The notes: generated by a model from the sequence alone, not told the origin. Positions 23,131-37,782 are shown, counted from the stretch's first letter. The stretch: DNA of 64,000 nt from Epiperipatus broadwayi (GCA_028023455.1 JAQFVV010000280.1:60001-124000); one strand, 5' to 3'. Translations and numbers: made by a program.

Positions 23131-23942
23131 AATGTCTATTTTACTAGCAGAATATTAAGAGAGTAAGTATTTATTAATATATGATAATATTAAAAATTTA
23201 ACTTATAAAATATATTTAACTATTATATTTAGAATTCAAATTATTTAACTATTATATTTAGAATTCAAATTAAGTTGTTTTCATAGTAGACTCAAAATGC
23301 TTGAATATTAAAAAACAATTTTATTTTATATGCAATTGTAAAAAAAAATTAATATCCTTAAACTATCATGGTACGATAGCTGGTGGTAATTTGTGAAACT
23401 TGCATGAAGTGAACTTTTTACAATCTTGGTATAGAATTTTAAGATTGATGTAATTGCTAATATCAAAGATTGCCTTGCCAAGAAAGAAAAATAATTCATA
23501 ATGTAAAAGATTATCTGGTCTTGGTTTCACTGCAGAATCTAACTTGATATATTGTAAACTTGGAATTGTTTTGCATAATAATACACTATACTCCTTTTTT
23601 GTATTTATGCTCCAATATTAGATACAAAAAGTTTTAGTAAAAAGCTTTTATTAGTCAACAGATAGTATTATTTGCAACAATACTAACAACAGACATTCCA
23701 TTTTAACCAATTCATTACTAATAATAATGTCAGAGGATTATCATGATGTTTAGTGAACTCCACAACAGACTTACTCATGTCCACAACACATTCTTAAAAA
23801 AATGACAATCCTTGAGAATGAAAAAAGTTGTTGAAATTTAGCATAAGTAGCAACTGCTTCTAATGAACTAACATCAAATTTTATATCAAAATGTTTGGAA
23901 TAGAATTATTTCAATCTAGCACCAATATTATCTGTTCAATAA

Positions 23943-23999
23943 TTTATGCTTATATATATATATATATATATATAAGCATAAATATATTGATGATTTCTG

Positions 24000-24039
<40 letters not shown>

Positions 24040-24045
24040 CAGAAA
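23943..24045. repeat. Two adjacent perfect (TA)n palindromes
   Basis: 23943-23982 is a perfect 40-bp palindrome (tttatgct - TA run - agcataaa) and 23994-24045 a perfect 52-bp palindrome (tttctgt - TA run - acagaaa). They are 11 bp apart. Both could extrude as cruciforms. Confidence 0.9.
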
Positions 24046-25269
24046 CCAGAAGATATTGTGATTAAGAATGAACACATCCTAATGCTTTGGTTGTAATATT
24101 TCTGGTTAAAACGAAGTATTTATAATGTTAAGTGTTTATAATGGGCAAAATGAATAATAAAAATTCACAAAATCAATTACTCAGCCATAGTTTATTGTTC
24201 CTTTAATCATTAGTTAAGAAAAAAATAGATGCTTCTTTACTCAATGGTGGGGAAAATTTTTAGCATCTTGTAATGAATTAATGATAGCTTACTTAATAAA
24301 AAAAGAAGAGTGTGACACTGCTGCATTTGACAAGCTTAAAAATTGAATATTTCATCATAGTGGTACCTAAATTAATTGTATATAGAGTTCTTATTCTGCC
24401 AAATTTATTGTGTGAAAAGCAGATACAAATTTTCATTAGCATATTGTAAAAATACTAAAAAATATTTATGTTCTATAATATTTTATAAATATGCTAGTAA
24501 GATCAATACATTTTTTAATACTTTAGATATGATGAAAAAAGCAACCCTGAACAAATATTCTTTCATATACTAAACAAATGCAATATTAAATAATTTCATG
24601 TGACTGTGAATAGAATACAAATGAGAATACAATTAGGCAAAATATTGAAGACTTTTTAAAAAAAAAAGTTTGTTGTGAAAGTTAAAATAACAGCATTTTA
24701 AGATATCTAATAGACAAATTAAAAATCAACATAAGATATATGTAAAAGTACTTACTGATCATTAATTAATTTGCATAATTATCATACAATTCATATTTAA
24801 CTTTAAGTTCTTCAAATTTCTCTCTTTTCTTCTGAAGTTGGGATAGTTATAATTATTTACATGTGGATGTTAATAACAATGATATATATAGAGTTTATTG
24901 TAAATAAAAATAAAATTTTATTACATTATATAAAGATTGACAAAAAGATGTAAATGTGCAATAGTAGCTTTGAATTACTGCATTGAGTGATGGCAGTTAA
25001 TTGAATCACAGAATAAAAAATATATTTTTTAATTTACTATTTGCAGTTAGGACAAATTTTAGTATACTTATTTTTAAGAACAAATCTCACAAAATAAATT
25101 CTTTAATTATCTCAATTAATGTAATCTTATTGTAACAAATATATTTAATATGTAATTAATAATATTGCAATTGCAAAAGAGTAACTCTGGATTTGCTGTA
25201 CCTATTCAGACATAACATACTTAATCAAAACTTAGTCATGTGATTATTTTAAATGTTTCAAATGTATTG
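24046..25269. other. AT-rich intronic DNA, no gene seen
   Basis: No coding frame or element recognised; low-complexity A/T runs only. Confidence 0.45.
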
Positions 25270-28200
25270 TTATTCTTATTAATATTAAATATTTCAAATT
25301 CTTCTGAATCAAATGAGTTGTATTTCTCTAGAATAATTTGGCATCCATTTGTTGTTTTATTTTCTAAGCCAAATTCACTATTGTGATGATGAATTTTATC
25401 TATTCAATTTTTTTCACTATCAAGGGTTCTATATTTTTATAATAAATTAGATCATCTCATAATATGATCAGAATGAGTCAATTTTAACTTGATCATAAAT
25501 GTTTCTATCAAAAATTTAGATTTAATTAAATCATGAGTCCATCTATTCATTATTATTACCATTATTTTTTTATCGATGATAAAATCCTCATCAGAATCAA
25601 AGTTTAAAAATAGCATTACATTTATTACACTTTTTTTGCATTCAATTGTAATATTTATAGAGTCATAGAATATATGTCTTGAATAATTTGATCTTGGTTT
25701 TTAAAAATGTCTTTAAAAATCTTTTCATGTTTCCACTTCAACTCTATCAATTACTGTCTGGGTCAAATTTTTAAACATTTAAATACTTTATTATTAATGA
25801 ATATATGAAATAAACAACTATCAATGTCTTTATATTTTCAACATCAATTTTAAACAAATTGGACTTTGCCTTTTTGTAATTAGTTGTAATTCCATTATTT
25901 CTCTCTAATCTTTAATTTTTCTAATAAGCATCTTCTGGTAGCATTAATTTTGGGCTAATCTAATTGATATGTTTTTCACAAGTTTTGGATCCACACATAT
26001 TATTATCTTATTTATTTTTCCATTATATATTCAATAATTAATTGTCTTTCGCAGTGTAAAACCATTCTATTTTATTATATCCTGTTTTAACTGTTGCTTC
26101 TAATCCCATATAGAGATTTTTCATAAATATTTTGGTACAGAAATTTTTTTAAGGACATTCCATAGTTTCAATAGTATACTTATTTAAATCAATAAAATAG
26201 TCTTTTTGTATACTCTAATCTTTTAATTATCCATAATATATGTAATTCAGTATTTGATTTTTTCTGAATTTACATAAAGTTGTTCTCTTTCAATATAAAG
26301 TTCTATCCAATGTGATAAATTATTTTCAGTATAATCTTACATTACTGGAAATTTCTCTAATCTGCTTATTTACATTTTCAGCAAACTTACTCAATGTTGG
26401 AACCTTTTTTGAATTTTACAAATTCATTGTTTTTCTAAGTTGTTTCATTTTCAATGTTTTTACAAATATCAATATAATACTGCCCTTTACTTTTTTTTTT
26501 GGCTGCTCTTTGAAGTTTCTTATTCTACTTCCTCAGAAGATTTTTATCAATTTTAATTTTGGCTTTTTTTTTTAAATTACTGCTGCATTTTCTGATGTCC
26601 ATTTTTTTCTTCAGATCTAACTTTAATTATTTTTTCACACCAATACATAACTCATCTTTTTTTCAGTATTAATTGTATCTGAAGCTTTATATGATTTCCA
26701 ATGTTATTCTTAAAACAATCTATATGTTTTCTAGATTATGTCTAAGAGAATGAGTAAGATTTTTGAATTGAGTTTTTAAACATCATTTAAATTGTCTTTT
26801 ATCCACTATTTTTTTAATACTAAAGATGTTTAATAATTTATTTCAATTCTATGAACATTATTTGCTAATACCTTTGACTTAGATGGGCTTAGGTTTTGTG
26901 AAAAATCTTCCACTTTTAAGTTCATGTTACCACCAGAATTTTCTTTATAATTTTAGTATTTTTATTTCACTTATCGATAACCATAAACTTTCTAAAGTTT
27001 CTTTTTCATTTGAATGAATTATTAGGCATAGATGGATTTAAAGTATTAATGAAAAGATGATTCAAATTACATCAATTGATTATTCACAGCATTTTTTCTA
27101 ATAAAAAGTCTGGCAATATCTTTTCTAAAATATATAAATAGTAAATAGTATGTTCTCTGAATTTAAAATCCATTTTAGTCTATCTTCTTTTATTAAATTT
27201 TTAAAGAGTTATTTATTACATAAGTGATTTCTTTTTATCTTCATCGCATCTAATATTTCTTGGTTTCTATTTCAAACACTCTAATTTTCAATAGAATTAT
27301 TATAATTTCATATTTTCTTTTTTACATAAACAATAATACATTCAAATAGTTTTAAGCATATTATATAGGCTTGCAGTATTGAAAATTTACATCATTTTAT
27401 ATATAGGAATTTTCCTAGCAAAGTTTGAAATGATACTTGCTATTAATTTGAATATGATTATTAATAGTATTATGTTATATTGTGATTCAAATAATAATTT
27501 ATTATTAATAAAAAAAAATATGAAAAAACAAAACAAAATACAATATGATAATAAAATTAAAAAAAGGGGATTGTTAGAGATGGAGAAATAAAAGCTAAAA
27601 TAAATTTCAGGATAACACTTGTTATAAATATTTGATAAATATGATTATACTAGCTATGAAATTATAATTTTAAAAATTATATATATATCAATTTTCAGCC
27701 AGTCATAGTTCATTATCTGGAAAGGCATTTCCAGTAGCTCATTATAAACATCTACTCCAAATCTTTTCCCCCCATTATGAATAATCAAAATTCTTTAATT
27801 TGTTCTATCATTTCTAAGCATGCTTTTATTTTATGTTCATCCATTCAAAGAATGCTTTATTTGATTGTCAATTCTTTTTGCCACAAAATAATCCCACCTT
27901 CATTTAAATTAATTCATTTAAAAATTATATTAATAATAAGACTCATTTATTTATTTATTTTTTAGTTATTCACAACAAAATCATTTTCATAGGCCTCTGT
28001 TTTATTTGTAATCTTTGTTTCATTTTAAAATGTAGATGGCATATTTCACACAAAAATAAGCAGGCAAAACTTACTAATACTCTTCAACCATAAGTGCATT
28101 TTTTTAAAGAAAAATTTTGAAGACATTATTAGACATTTTAATTCTTTTTTTCATATTTTCTTTAGCTTAATAGTATTCAAAATATGTTCAGCAGAACTAT

Positions 28201-28270
28201 TGTCAAGAATGCAATGATATAATTGTACTTCTTTCTCTGCACATTATAAAAAGAATATTTAATATAATCT
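25270..28270 (-). pseudogene. Possible long decayed coding relic, unidentified
   Basis: The minus strand is purine-rich and gives several protein-like stretches separated by stops. Examples are CAEKEVQLYHCILDNSSAEH (near 28.22 kb), ILIIHNGGKRFGVDVYNELL (near 27.76 kb), LQRAAKKKSKGQYYIDICKN (near 26.5 kb) and IECKKSVINVMLFLNFDSDE (near 25.6 kb). They contain charged helices and hydrophobic strands, unlike random AT-rich translation. I recognise no family. It could be a large DNA transposon or a retroelement polyprotein. Composition bias alone could also produce part of this. Confidence 0.3.
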
Positions 28271-31200
28271 TAACATTAGATTTACAGAAGCTTATAATTT
28301 CAGATATTTTTTTGCTTATGTTGGAATAATAACATACCAATTTACCAGTAATATTTATATGAATAAAATTTGAAAATAATTCTCTTATTAAACTTATTTT
28401 GTAGAATTTTCTGCTTATATAAATGCAAAGAATACTTAGCTGAAAAATAGAAAATGAAGTACAAAAGTTGCTGTAATATTAGAAAAGAAAAACACATCTA
28501 ACTTATTTTACAATTTGGACTTTTCACTTTTGAATACTATTTCCTCACTTAATACTTAATTGAAAGAGAAAATAAACAATCTAAATAGAATGTACAAAAA
28601 TAGTGAGTTTAAATTCACGAAAAGTGCATTACTTTCATTTAAAAAATGAAAGTATTGAATATTTCAAATATGTGTTAGAAATTTTAAAATAAAAATCTTT
28701 TCTAAATATTTTTTTCTTGTGAAAATGAAGTATTATTTAATATATATTAAAATATGTTAGTCATTTAATTGGTGAGGAGAATAAAACTGGCATGAAAACT
28801 TTAATCAAAATTTGAGGTACTATTTGAAAAATTGATAAATTTTTGATACAAGTGTTGTTAGAGGTATTAAAGGTGTGTCATACTTTTATAAAGAATTAAA
28901 AACCATTTTCTACATGATTTTTTTAATATTAAAATTACAGAAGTCTACAGATGTTATGATTTAGGAGAGTTATTTGTGTTTATGCATTATATTTTTGATT
29001 CAATTGTTCAAGAGAATATGTTATTTGTAAATCTTTTTAGGCAGAGTAACATCCAAAACATTTTTAAAACCAACAATAAATGTATAAAATACAAGTTATT
29101 TTGGAACTTATATTTTTACAATTATTCTGGTGAAAAAAATCTATAAATAAAATCTATAATCTGTTAAAACAACATTTTCATTGCTAATTTTATTATCACA
29201 TCCTGGCAAGCAGGTTAATTCCATTAATTTAAAAAATACTCAATAATTTAATGAAAAAAGTGTTTTATTAAACCTATATAATTACATTCCCAATGATTTA
29301 CAATACTTTGAAGGGAATTATTTACTTCACATAGACATTGCTTTTACACATGAAAATCATATGATTATCTCATGAAAAAGTTTTGAATATATTTTATGAA
29401 TTGAAGATAACATTAAACATAAATCTATATAAAATTATCAACACATTTAAATTAAATAATAACTGAATGTAAAATATGTTGTTTCAACGAACAAAAAACA
29501 TTTTAACAATGATTTTAAAATTTATTTTATGAAAATGTATTGCATAGCAATCAATGTTTAATGTTTAATATTGTAACCTTAGCTTTGAAAATCTAAATTT
29601 CCTATCATCTAATTGTTTAAGTATTTTTTTAAAAAATTAAATAAGTCAATTTCCATTGCAAACCAATTTATCAGGGCTTAATATTTCAATGTTAATTTAT
29701 CCTTTAAGTCATTTTAAGACCTTTTATAAGTCTTAGTTGCATTAAAATTCATTTTTATATATTTACTGTAGTGTTTTAAATCCATCTGTAATTGTAAATG
29801 ATTTCAAATTGCTTAAATTAGGAGTATTGATACCCTGAATAATAATGGATTAATGTCAAGTGCTATTAAAAGCTGAAGCTATTTTAAAAAGTTAATGTTA
29901 AAATTAAACTTTAATTACAAAGTTTAAATCTTTAATGATGAGTATTGATATTTCAATTACTTGCTTATTAAAATGCATTTTTATTTAAATCATGTTCTAA
30001 TAAAGAGTGTATTTTATTAATGTTAATTATAATAAAGATTAATTCAGTTAAATAAGTTTTAAAATAGTTAATTAAAAAGATAAAGTGTTACTTTATTATT
30101 ATTAAAAGCTATTAATTTTAAATAAAATAAATCATTAGTCAATGTGTGCGAGTGAGCTTGGTTCTAAATTTTAATTTTCACTTTCTTGTCTGTAATATTA
30201 AAGTTATTTAAAAGTTCTTCATTTAAAGGTCTTTAAATATTCTGGGAACTTACATCTATTAAATAATGAGCAATATTGTTAAAAACAATATGAAATGGCA
30301 CAGAGTTGTGGGTCATGTGAAAGTCTGAGTTCGAACCCCACATATATTACATATATAAATGCAGGTTTAAGCCTGTACAATGTATTAAAAACAATAGTGT
30401 AAATTAATGTTTTGTTAACAAATAATGTAATTTATTATATAATATTTTGTTTTATTTTCATTGTAATAATTTTTTAATTTTATAAATAATTGTCTTAAAA
30501 TGTAACATTTTTTTGTAATTACTGTCTAAACAATTATATGAATGAGTGTCTTTTAGCCTTATTTACCAGGATACCAATCAAGTGTTGAACAGTAATGAAT
30601 TGGGTCAAGTAAGAGGTGATTTAAATGTCAGTTTTTAATCATAAAAATCAATCATGTGATGAGGAGTAATCATCAAAATGAATCATGTGATGAGGAGTAT
30701 AAAAGATAAAGACCTGCACATGCTTGCTTACTTCTTTTTACTGCTTTCTTACTTATTTCTTACTTTAATAATTTTTATAGAAGGAAATTTATTTGATCAA
30801 TAATTAATAATTCTCAGTTTAATTACTTTTAATACATTTTATTGTGTTTACAGTAACATGTATTGTCAAATAAATTTTCATCCAAGTACTAAACTCTAAG
30901 CTAAAGTTTATTAAAAAGTCTGAACTCTATATTGCTGTTAAACATGGTGGGAAGTTTAAATAATTATTTTTCAATAATTGCTAAATTATTTTTATGCAAA
31001 ATTAGTACTTTGAGTGAATTTTCTATGGCTCACCATGCTTATATAAGAGCTTTTATTGATTCTTATTTATTTATTTACAATAGATTGTATTATCAGTTCA
31101 ACATTCTTTATACAATAATATTAAGACAGTTAAAGACATTGTGCTTTTTTTCCATATTTTTTAACAGTTCTTAATAGTTTTGAAATGCATTAGCTTAAAT

Positions 31201-33180
31201 ATTAGAAGATGCTGAAAAAAATAATAAGTTCATTAAAAGACTTTTAAATGTTTATTCTTTAGCAACACATATTTAAAATATATTCATTTTAATATTGTCA
31301 TATCATTAAATAATGGTTTTCTTCAGAATAATTAATCTTTCCATAAATAGGCTATTTGAATTCTGAAACATAACCTATTTATTGAGGAATGGAATTTCAT
31401 AAATTTTTCATTTGAATTTTGAAATGACATTTTAATTATTTATTATCTTAGTGGTGGAATAAAAATATTTGCTTGTGAAAATTTTTTCATATGTTTATTT
31501 TAGACCAGAGATAGGAAAATATTTTCTAAGTCTGAGAAATTAAAATTATTGATTTACTTTGTCATCTGAAAGTTATTACATGATTATTTATTGTAAGATT
31601 AATATTCTATAATAGTAATGGAATATTTATTTAAATTTTATTGCTAGTATTTTTGTTTAACTATGATCTGTACTAAATAACTGAAACAGCCATATACTTT
31701 ATAAGTGAAATATAAAATGTCCTTTAGTGAATTATTGTTCACGTTTATTATGCAATTAAATTTATTACATGTCTGCTCTATATATTTTGTCATTATTGTT
31801 ATCATTAGTATATTTAATAATTTTTAAAAATCTGCTCTACAATGAAACCTGTGTTATATCCAAAGTATATTTATGCTTCTATATATTAGCCATTAATTAT
31901 ATATTTTGAATGAATGAATAAAAGTATATGATATTGTACAAAATATTGCTAGCACTCTAAATATTCGATGTTGAACCTGAATGACCATTAATTGTATTGT
32001 CTGCTCATGTACATTAAAAATCTGTTGCTTGTAGGAAATATTCTGAATACTGTACATATAGTTTTAAATTTATTGTATTTTTAAACAAAAGGAAAAATTT
32101 TGGTGTTTACTGAATGGTAATTGCAGAGACAGTATCCTGTTGAATGGTAGAACCTCCAGAATGAAGGGCCTTTAATTGTGTATTTTGGTAAAGTGGGTAT
32201 AATTTGAAAATTTAATTTTTTGCTATTGTAATTTACCAGGTATTTTATTTTATGTAATGTTTATAAACTGTAATATCCAAAACTTCTCAGAATATTTACT
32301 ATTTTATGTTACTATATAATTTTAAAGTATTATTTGTCTTCTGTCATAAGTAATTTATTTATTTATTTAAATATATGACTTTATGCAATACCAGTGAGAT
32401 TTTTGAATATTCTTGTTACTTATTTGATGCCATGTTTTTATTAGGCCAGATGTGGCAAATAACTTTTATTGTTACATGAGTTAATTATTATGTTTAAGGG
32501 ATTTCACATTAGTTTCTCTCTTGTTTTATTGTATATGTTTATCTTGCAATTATATTATTCTTGAGATAGTACCTTTGTCTTTCTCTTGTTGATATTTACT
32601 TCATTATTATATTTTTCCAAGAGATTATAGCTGCATCTCCTCTTTATTATAGTATATTAGGTGATGTACATCTTTTTTTAAGCATAAATACTTTATTTAA
32701 GACAGATATTATTGTTCCTAATATATTTTGATGGTTCATTCTCATTTTCCTTATGTTTTGAGACAAAGTGTTAGCATAATTTTTACCCTCAAAATGTAGG
32801 TGTTCCATTTTGAGATCATGCCATTATTTAGGTTCATTGTGTTACTTATTTATCTTTACCTCTTGGATGTATTATATTATGTATATTTTGTATGAAGTCA
32901 TGTGTAGTAGAGCACGATGACTAACTTTTTGGAAATTGATATTGTTTGTTCTGAGAAAGATCTTTTGTTGCACTGTTGAATACTGTGAGTGTAGGTTATG
33001 GACAGTTTTGATGTGTAGATCATCTGTTTTTGTTGGCCTTTGTCAGTATTAAAGGGTGTAAAATTGATAAATATTTATTTAGAAAGTAAAATTGTATTTT
33101 TTGACCACAATAAATAATATAAATCATTTCTAGCATTTATTTTATGGCTGAATTAGTAAAAAATACTTAATATAGTTTTT
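28271..33180. other. AT-rich intronic DNA, apart from one tRNA-like head
   Basis: No coding frame above ~80 codons, and none with a recognisable domain. Apart from the tRNA-like segment at 30294-30342 I see no element boundary. Confidence 0.45.
30294..30342 (+). other. tRNA-like SINE head
   Basis: A-box-like TGGCACAGAGTTG is followed ~20 nt later by B-box-like GAGTTCGAACCCC. GTGGG and CCCCAC are complementary. The spacing is shorter than in a true tRNA and no cloverleaf forms, so this is probably the pol III promoter of a SINE whose body I cannot delimit. Confidence 0.45.
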
Positions 33181-33189
33181 TTTATATAA

Positions 33190-35290
33190 AAATATAGAAT
33201 ATTTTATTCTAAAATTTGGTAACAGCTTATAATAAAATTAGACATAGGATACATTAAATGGTATTCAGAGAGGTATAAGTTCAATATTAACACAACTTGC
33301 ATGGCACAGCCTATAAGAACTAATATAATGCATAGAGGCAAAGGAATGAGCCTGGGATTAGTGTCTTGGTGGCAGGGGACTAAGCTTGCATGTCTTGAAA
33401 TGTATAAAGATAGTTCTAAACTTTTTTCCATGCAAAGCCACAGCTTTGTATAGATAAATTGACCCTTCAGAATGGAAATTAATGTCATAATACTCAGGGT
33501 CTGGGCAATAAGCTTGAGGAGGAAGGCAAATCATAATCAATCCCAAAGAAATGCATGCAAGTCAGCCCCTAATCATTTCCAGGATAGGTGATTTCTATTC
33601 AGGTATGAAAGGGATCACCTTTAGGAAAGCAAATCAATTAGCTTCCATGTGGCATCATAGAGTTAAGAGGGGGGCCAAATTCTGGTCCCTCTTCCAAATT
33701 TTTTTCTATTTTGTCGATATATAAATCAAGTGGATATTCCAGTACATGATTAAAGGTGAGCCAGCACCGGATGTACCATAGTGAAAACAATAAGAATGTT
33801 GATGAATATATTTTTAGTATGGATCCACATGGTATATTGTCAATAAGAGTAGATAAGGAAGGCATTTTGTCATTTAGCATGGAGGCTATAAGGTCTCTGT
33901 AGGATTGAAAGGAAACGCAGTGGCAGAAGAGGTGAAGAGAAGTTTCCTCTTTTCTGAGGCTTAGTGTTCAAGTGGCATCTATGTTTGAGAATCCTTGGTG
34001 ATGTACAAGAAATGTGTTTAGTAGGCAAGGCATTGAGGTTTATCTTCAACAGGAAGTCAAAGAATTTGGGCTCAAGAAACTATCACTTAAATTTCTTGAT
34101 TAGCAGATGGTTGTTGAGCCAGAGGAGAGTTGATCCTGAAGAAACATCAGGATTAAGGATGTAGTAAGCTTCCTAGAAATTGAATTTCAGTGAGGATGGC
34201 TTGTTAGGAATAGTAGTAAATTTGGAGATAAGGGATGTGAGGGTTGCCAGCCAACCAGGGCTAACAGGAGAAGGCTTGTCTGTGGGAATAATCTCCTTAA
34301 GGGCGAGGAGTTGGGATACTGTAGGAACATTCTGTAGAAAGAGTTGTAGGAATGTTGAAATATAAATGTATCTATGGAGTGTAGGGATAACTCATAGAGC
34401 TTTGTGTGTTTCTGTGAGCTTCTGAAGCTGATGGTTGCACTTTTCCCCTCTCTAATCAGATCAGTGCACATCTTGGGTATGTTCCTGATGAAGGCTTTGG
34501 TGAAATAGAATATTCTGGGAATATTAATATATTGATAAGAAGACTTTGGTGAAATTGACCACTGGGGTGAAATAGAATATTCTGGGAATATTAATATATT
34601 GATAAGGGAGGACTTGGTGAACATGGACATGTAAATTTTGGAAATGGAGGATGTGATTTTCTGTGTAGATTGAAGTAGCTTATCTTGGACAGATCTCTTC
34701 ATGGCAGAGGTGGATTCAAATATAGGGAACCCTAAGAAGTTCTGAGGTTTGTCTGTAAATGGGCCAGGGATGTTCTTACCAGAAGATAAATGCCAGGCAG
34801 ATGACTTGGTCATATTAAATTGAAGCCAGTTTGATTAGAGAACTCCTTGAGCACTGATAGAAGTCTGGGGATTATTTTTTTGATGGAAGAAAAATGGCTA
34901 AGTTGTTTATATAGGTGATGTGGTGAACTGATGTATTTAATGTTGGGATGTGGATACCAGGAAAAGATCTCTCAATTTGAAGGAGAGGGGGTTGAGGTAA
35001 GTGATGAAAAACAAGATGCTGAGAGGAGAGCCCTGTGGAATGAAGGAAGTGGTGGAGAAGGGAGAGGAAAGTTTCCCATTCAGTGAGATGTTCACATCAT
35101 GATTGTAGAGGAGGTTCCTAATAATATTAATGATTCTGGTAGAGATGTCATGCTCACCAAGTAAAGTTAAAAGGGTATTTATTGATTTGGATAGAATCAA
35201 AGGCAGCTGAGATATCGAGCTGCACAACCACTGGCCTAGATTGCCTGGAGGATCTGATGTGGTCAATAGTGATTTTAAATAAGTTGATTA
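33190..35290 (-). mobile_element. LINE copy D, 5'-truncated
   Basis: ORF2 from the middle of the reverse transcriptase to the C-terminus, followed by ~450 bp of probable 3' UTR (33.19-33.64 kb). Noticeably less AT-rich than its surroundings. The 5' truncation is near 35.29 kb. No trinucleotide tail like that of A-C is evident at its 3' end. Confidence 0.75.
33638..35270 (-). pseudogene. LINE D ORF2 fragment (RT to C-terminus)
   Basis: Shows SLNGKLSSPFSTTSFIPQGSP... (RT), KPQNFLGFPIF (thumb) and LLFSLWYIRCW near the C-terminus, with TAA at 33640-33638. The active-site YxDD block lies in a frame-broken stretch near 34.9 kb. A 40-bp direct repeat (34499-34538 and 34566-34605) duplicates part of the thumb and adds ~22 codons in frame. 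Confidence 0.8.
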
Positions 35291-35870
35291 GATATACTCA
35301 TTGGTGGAATAACATAATAGTATGACTATTATGTAAACACATAGAACTTTTTGTTATAAAGCTAATATTAAGAAAAATGTTCATTATTCAGATAATGTTA
35401 ATAATAGTCAACTATCATTTAATCAGTAAATTTATTTTTTTATTATTGTCTATAAACTTTAAAAAATGTTTCTTTTATGCAGTAAATTGTATATCCTAGT
35501 GTCCGAATAATTTGATTTGAAATATTGGAAATGTCCAAAATTGTTAAAATGTCTTTATTGTAAAAATAAAAATATTGTTTTTATTGTTAAAATGTCTTAT
35601 AATATTTATATCACCATAAACACATACTATTCAGAAATCCTGACATAAAATGTATTATACTATTTGTTATGTATGTGTATGTTCAAATACATATACAAAT
35701 GCATACATGTAAAGAAACACAAAATGTAAAAATATATATAATTATATTAAAGATTTATTAGCAGTAAAAATTAAAATGTACTAAATAAAATAGACAGGTG
35801 ATCAGAAAATAAAAAGCTATTTAAATGTAAAAAGCAATTAGAAAGATTAGTAATCGAAGTAACTCATTGA

Positions 35871-36053
35871 ATTAAAATAATTGTAGTTAAAAACATTAAT
35901 AGTCAAATAAATCTATGGCAGAAACGTAATATTTTCGTTTGGGTAATTAAAATAATTGCAGTTAAAAAGATTAATAGTCGAATGAATCAGAGTTCTTGAT
36001 TCATTCATTGATAACTATGGCAGAGACCTAAAAATAACTTTTCATTTGGGTAA
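35871..36053 (+). repeat. Imperfect direct tandem duplication, ~75-105 bp units
   Basis: attaaaataattgNagttaaaaa, attaatagtc and tatggcagaRac...tttgggtaa occur twice in the same order, from 35871 and from 35945. The second unit has a ~25-bp insertion containing a small ttgattcattcattga patch. Function unknown. Confidence 0.75.
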
Positions 36054-36982
36054 AACAAAAAATTAAATTTACTGATTTAGGGTGCAAATAGAAAAAGTGA
36101 AATAACTACTTTATCAGCTGTATCTGAAGATGAACCAATCACCACCATAAGTGAACTTGAATTACAGAGTACCAGAGAGAAAATAAAATGAATACTTGCA
36201 GTTTTGAGCTTACTGAGTGCAGATGGGCTTTTATTCATCAGTGCTGAATGTCACTGAATGCACAGAGAGCTTATACTGCAGACAGCTGGCCTCCCAAGAT
36301 ACCAATGCAAGCTAGGGACAATATAGATCATATTGATCTATATTATAATTTATGTACACCTTCAGCCTTTCTTATATATATATGTAATTTGTATATTAGT
36401 AAATAGTTAAATGTCTGTTAATTATTGTTTATTAAATACTCTAAATATTAACTATTATTAGTTGTGGTTTGTATTTTGGAGGTACCTTCTTAAATTAATT
36501 GATCCACAGAACAGTAGGCTCATTTCAGATCTTGCTACTAGGGGTCATTGCAATTGATAGCTAAATACAGCACAATTTTATTTATGTTGGTCATTAACAG
36601 TACATGAACACAAAATTGAATATAATAATCACTTTGTTCAAATGTTCTGCAGATGTAAAGAAAGTATCTTTCATTTTCTTAATTTTAAATGATCACCTTA
36701 GTCAATTGCATTCATTAAAAGAAGATTGCTTTTGTGTCAAAATTATTATTTATTTTATTTATAAGAGTATAGTTGATTAAATGTTTACTTCTTCTTTATT
36801 GCTTATTTACTTGTTACTTTTTACTTGAATAATTTTTACTAGTTGAAATTTATTTGCTTAATAATTAATAATTTTTTTGTTACTGATTTGTTGAAAATAG
36901 ATTATAATAAAATGCTATTGCTAATACTATTAAAAAATTTGAAAAAAGTCAACAATATAATAAAACTAAAAATAATATCAAA

Positions 36983-37267
36983 ATGAAGTGGATTGCAATA
37001 CCATTTATATCAGATGAACAAGTTAAGTTTATAAGGAAAATTTATAATAGAAAAGATGAAAATAAACCTTCATCTGTTAGATTTGATCATAATAAAACCT
37101 GTAAATATCGATTTAAATTTGATTATAAATACATAAAAATTATACAAATTGAACGTTGCTACAATAAACATAAAATAAAAGAGGCTATATTAATTTCAAG
37201 AAATCATCAAATGTTAATGAATAGTCAATCATCAAACATTAAAATAACAGAATTGTGGGAAAACTGA
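36983..37267 (+). pseudogene. Possible Penelope-like C-terminal relic lacking GIY-YIG
   Basis: A 94-codon open frame starting MKWIAIPFISDEQVKFIRK. The IPFxSDEQxKxIRKIY...VRF stretch resembles the linker that follows the RT in some Penelope ORFs. The end, IKEAILISRNHQMLMN...ITELW, resembles the segment that follows the GIY-YIG domain. The nuclease core itself is missing, as if deleted. Weak similarity by eye; a chance frame is possible. Confidence 0.35.
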
Positions 37268-37782
37268 ATTGAATTATGGCAGTTATGAAATGTGTCTCAT
37301 TTTGATTATTCAACATTATATAGTTGACAAAGACTAAAAGGAATATAGTCAAAAGTACTTCTAATAAAATAACTTAAATTATATGAATGTTAATATATAT
37401 ATAAATTTGAATATTACATATACATTGGAAAGAATACAGATATCAAACTGTAATCAACTCTAATTCCCAAGAGATCCTATCAGATTTTTTTTTTTGCATT
37501 TTTATAATATCTTTCTTTTTCTTTTTATTAAATCTTCAGGGTACTTTCTGCATATATATTATATACTGCTATAAAGATAACAACACAAAATACAATAAAC
37601 CTGGAAAAAAAATAATTATTATAAAAGAAAGTTTAAATTCATTTAAATTTAAAATTTTAAACATTATTAAGTTTTTAATTTAATATTTATTTATAAATTG
37701 TAAATTTTGGTAGATTGTTTGTATTTTATTTGATGGCAATTATTTTTTTATTTATTAAAAAATTATATATATATTTAGTAAT
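37268..37782. other. AT-rich intronic DNA, no gene seen
   Basis: No coding frame or repeat boundary recognised. Confidence 0.45.

Noticed and set aside
36983-37267. Host gene encoding a Lys/Ile/Asn-rich protein
   Set aside because: Short, single frame, no splice context; weak Penelope-like C-terminal similarity explains it better.
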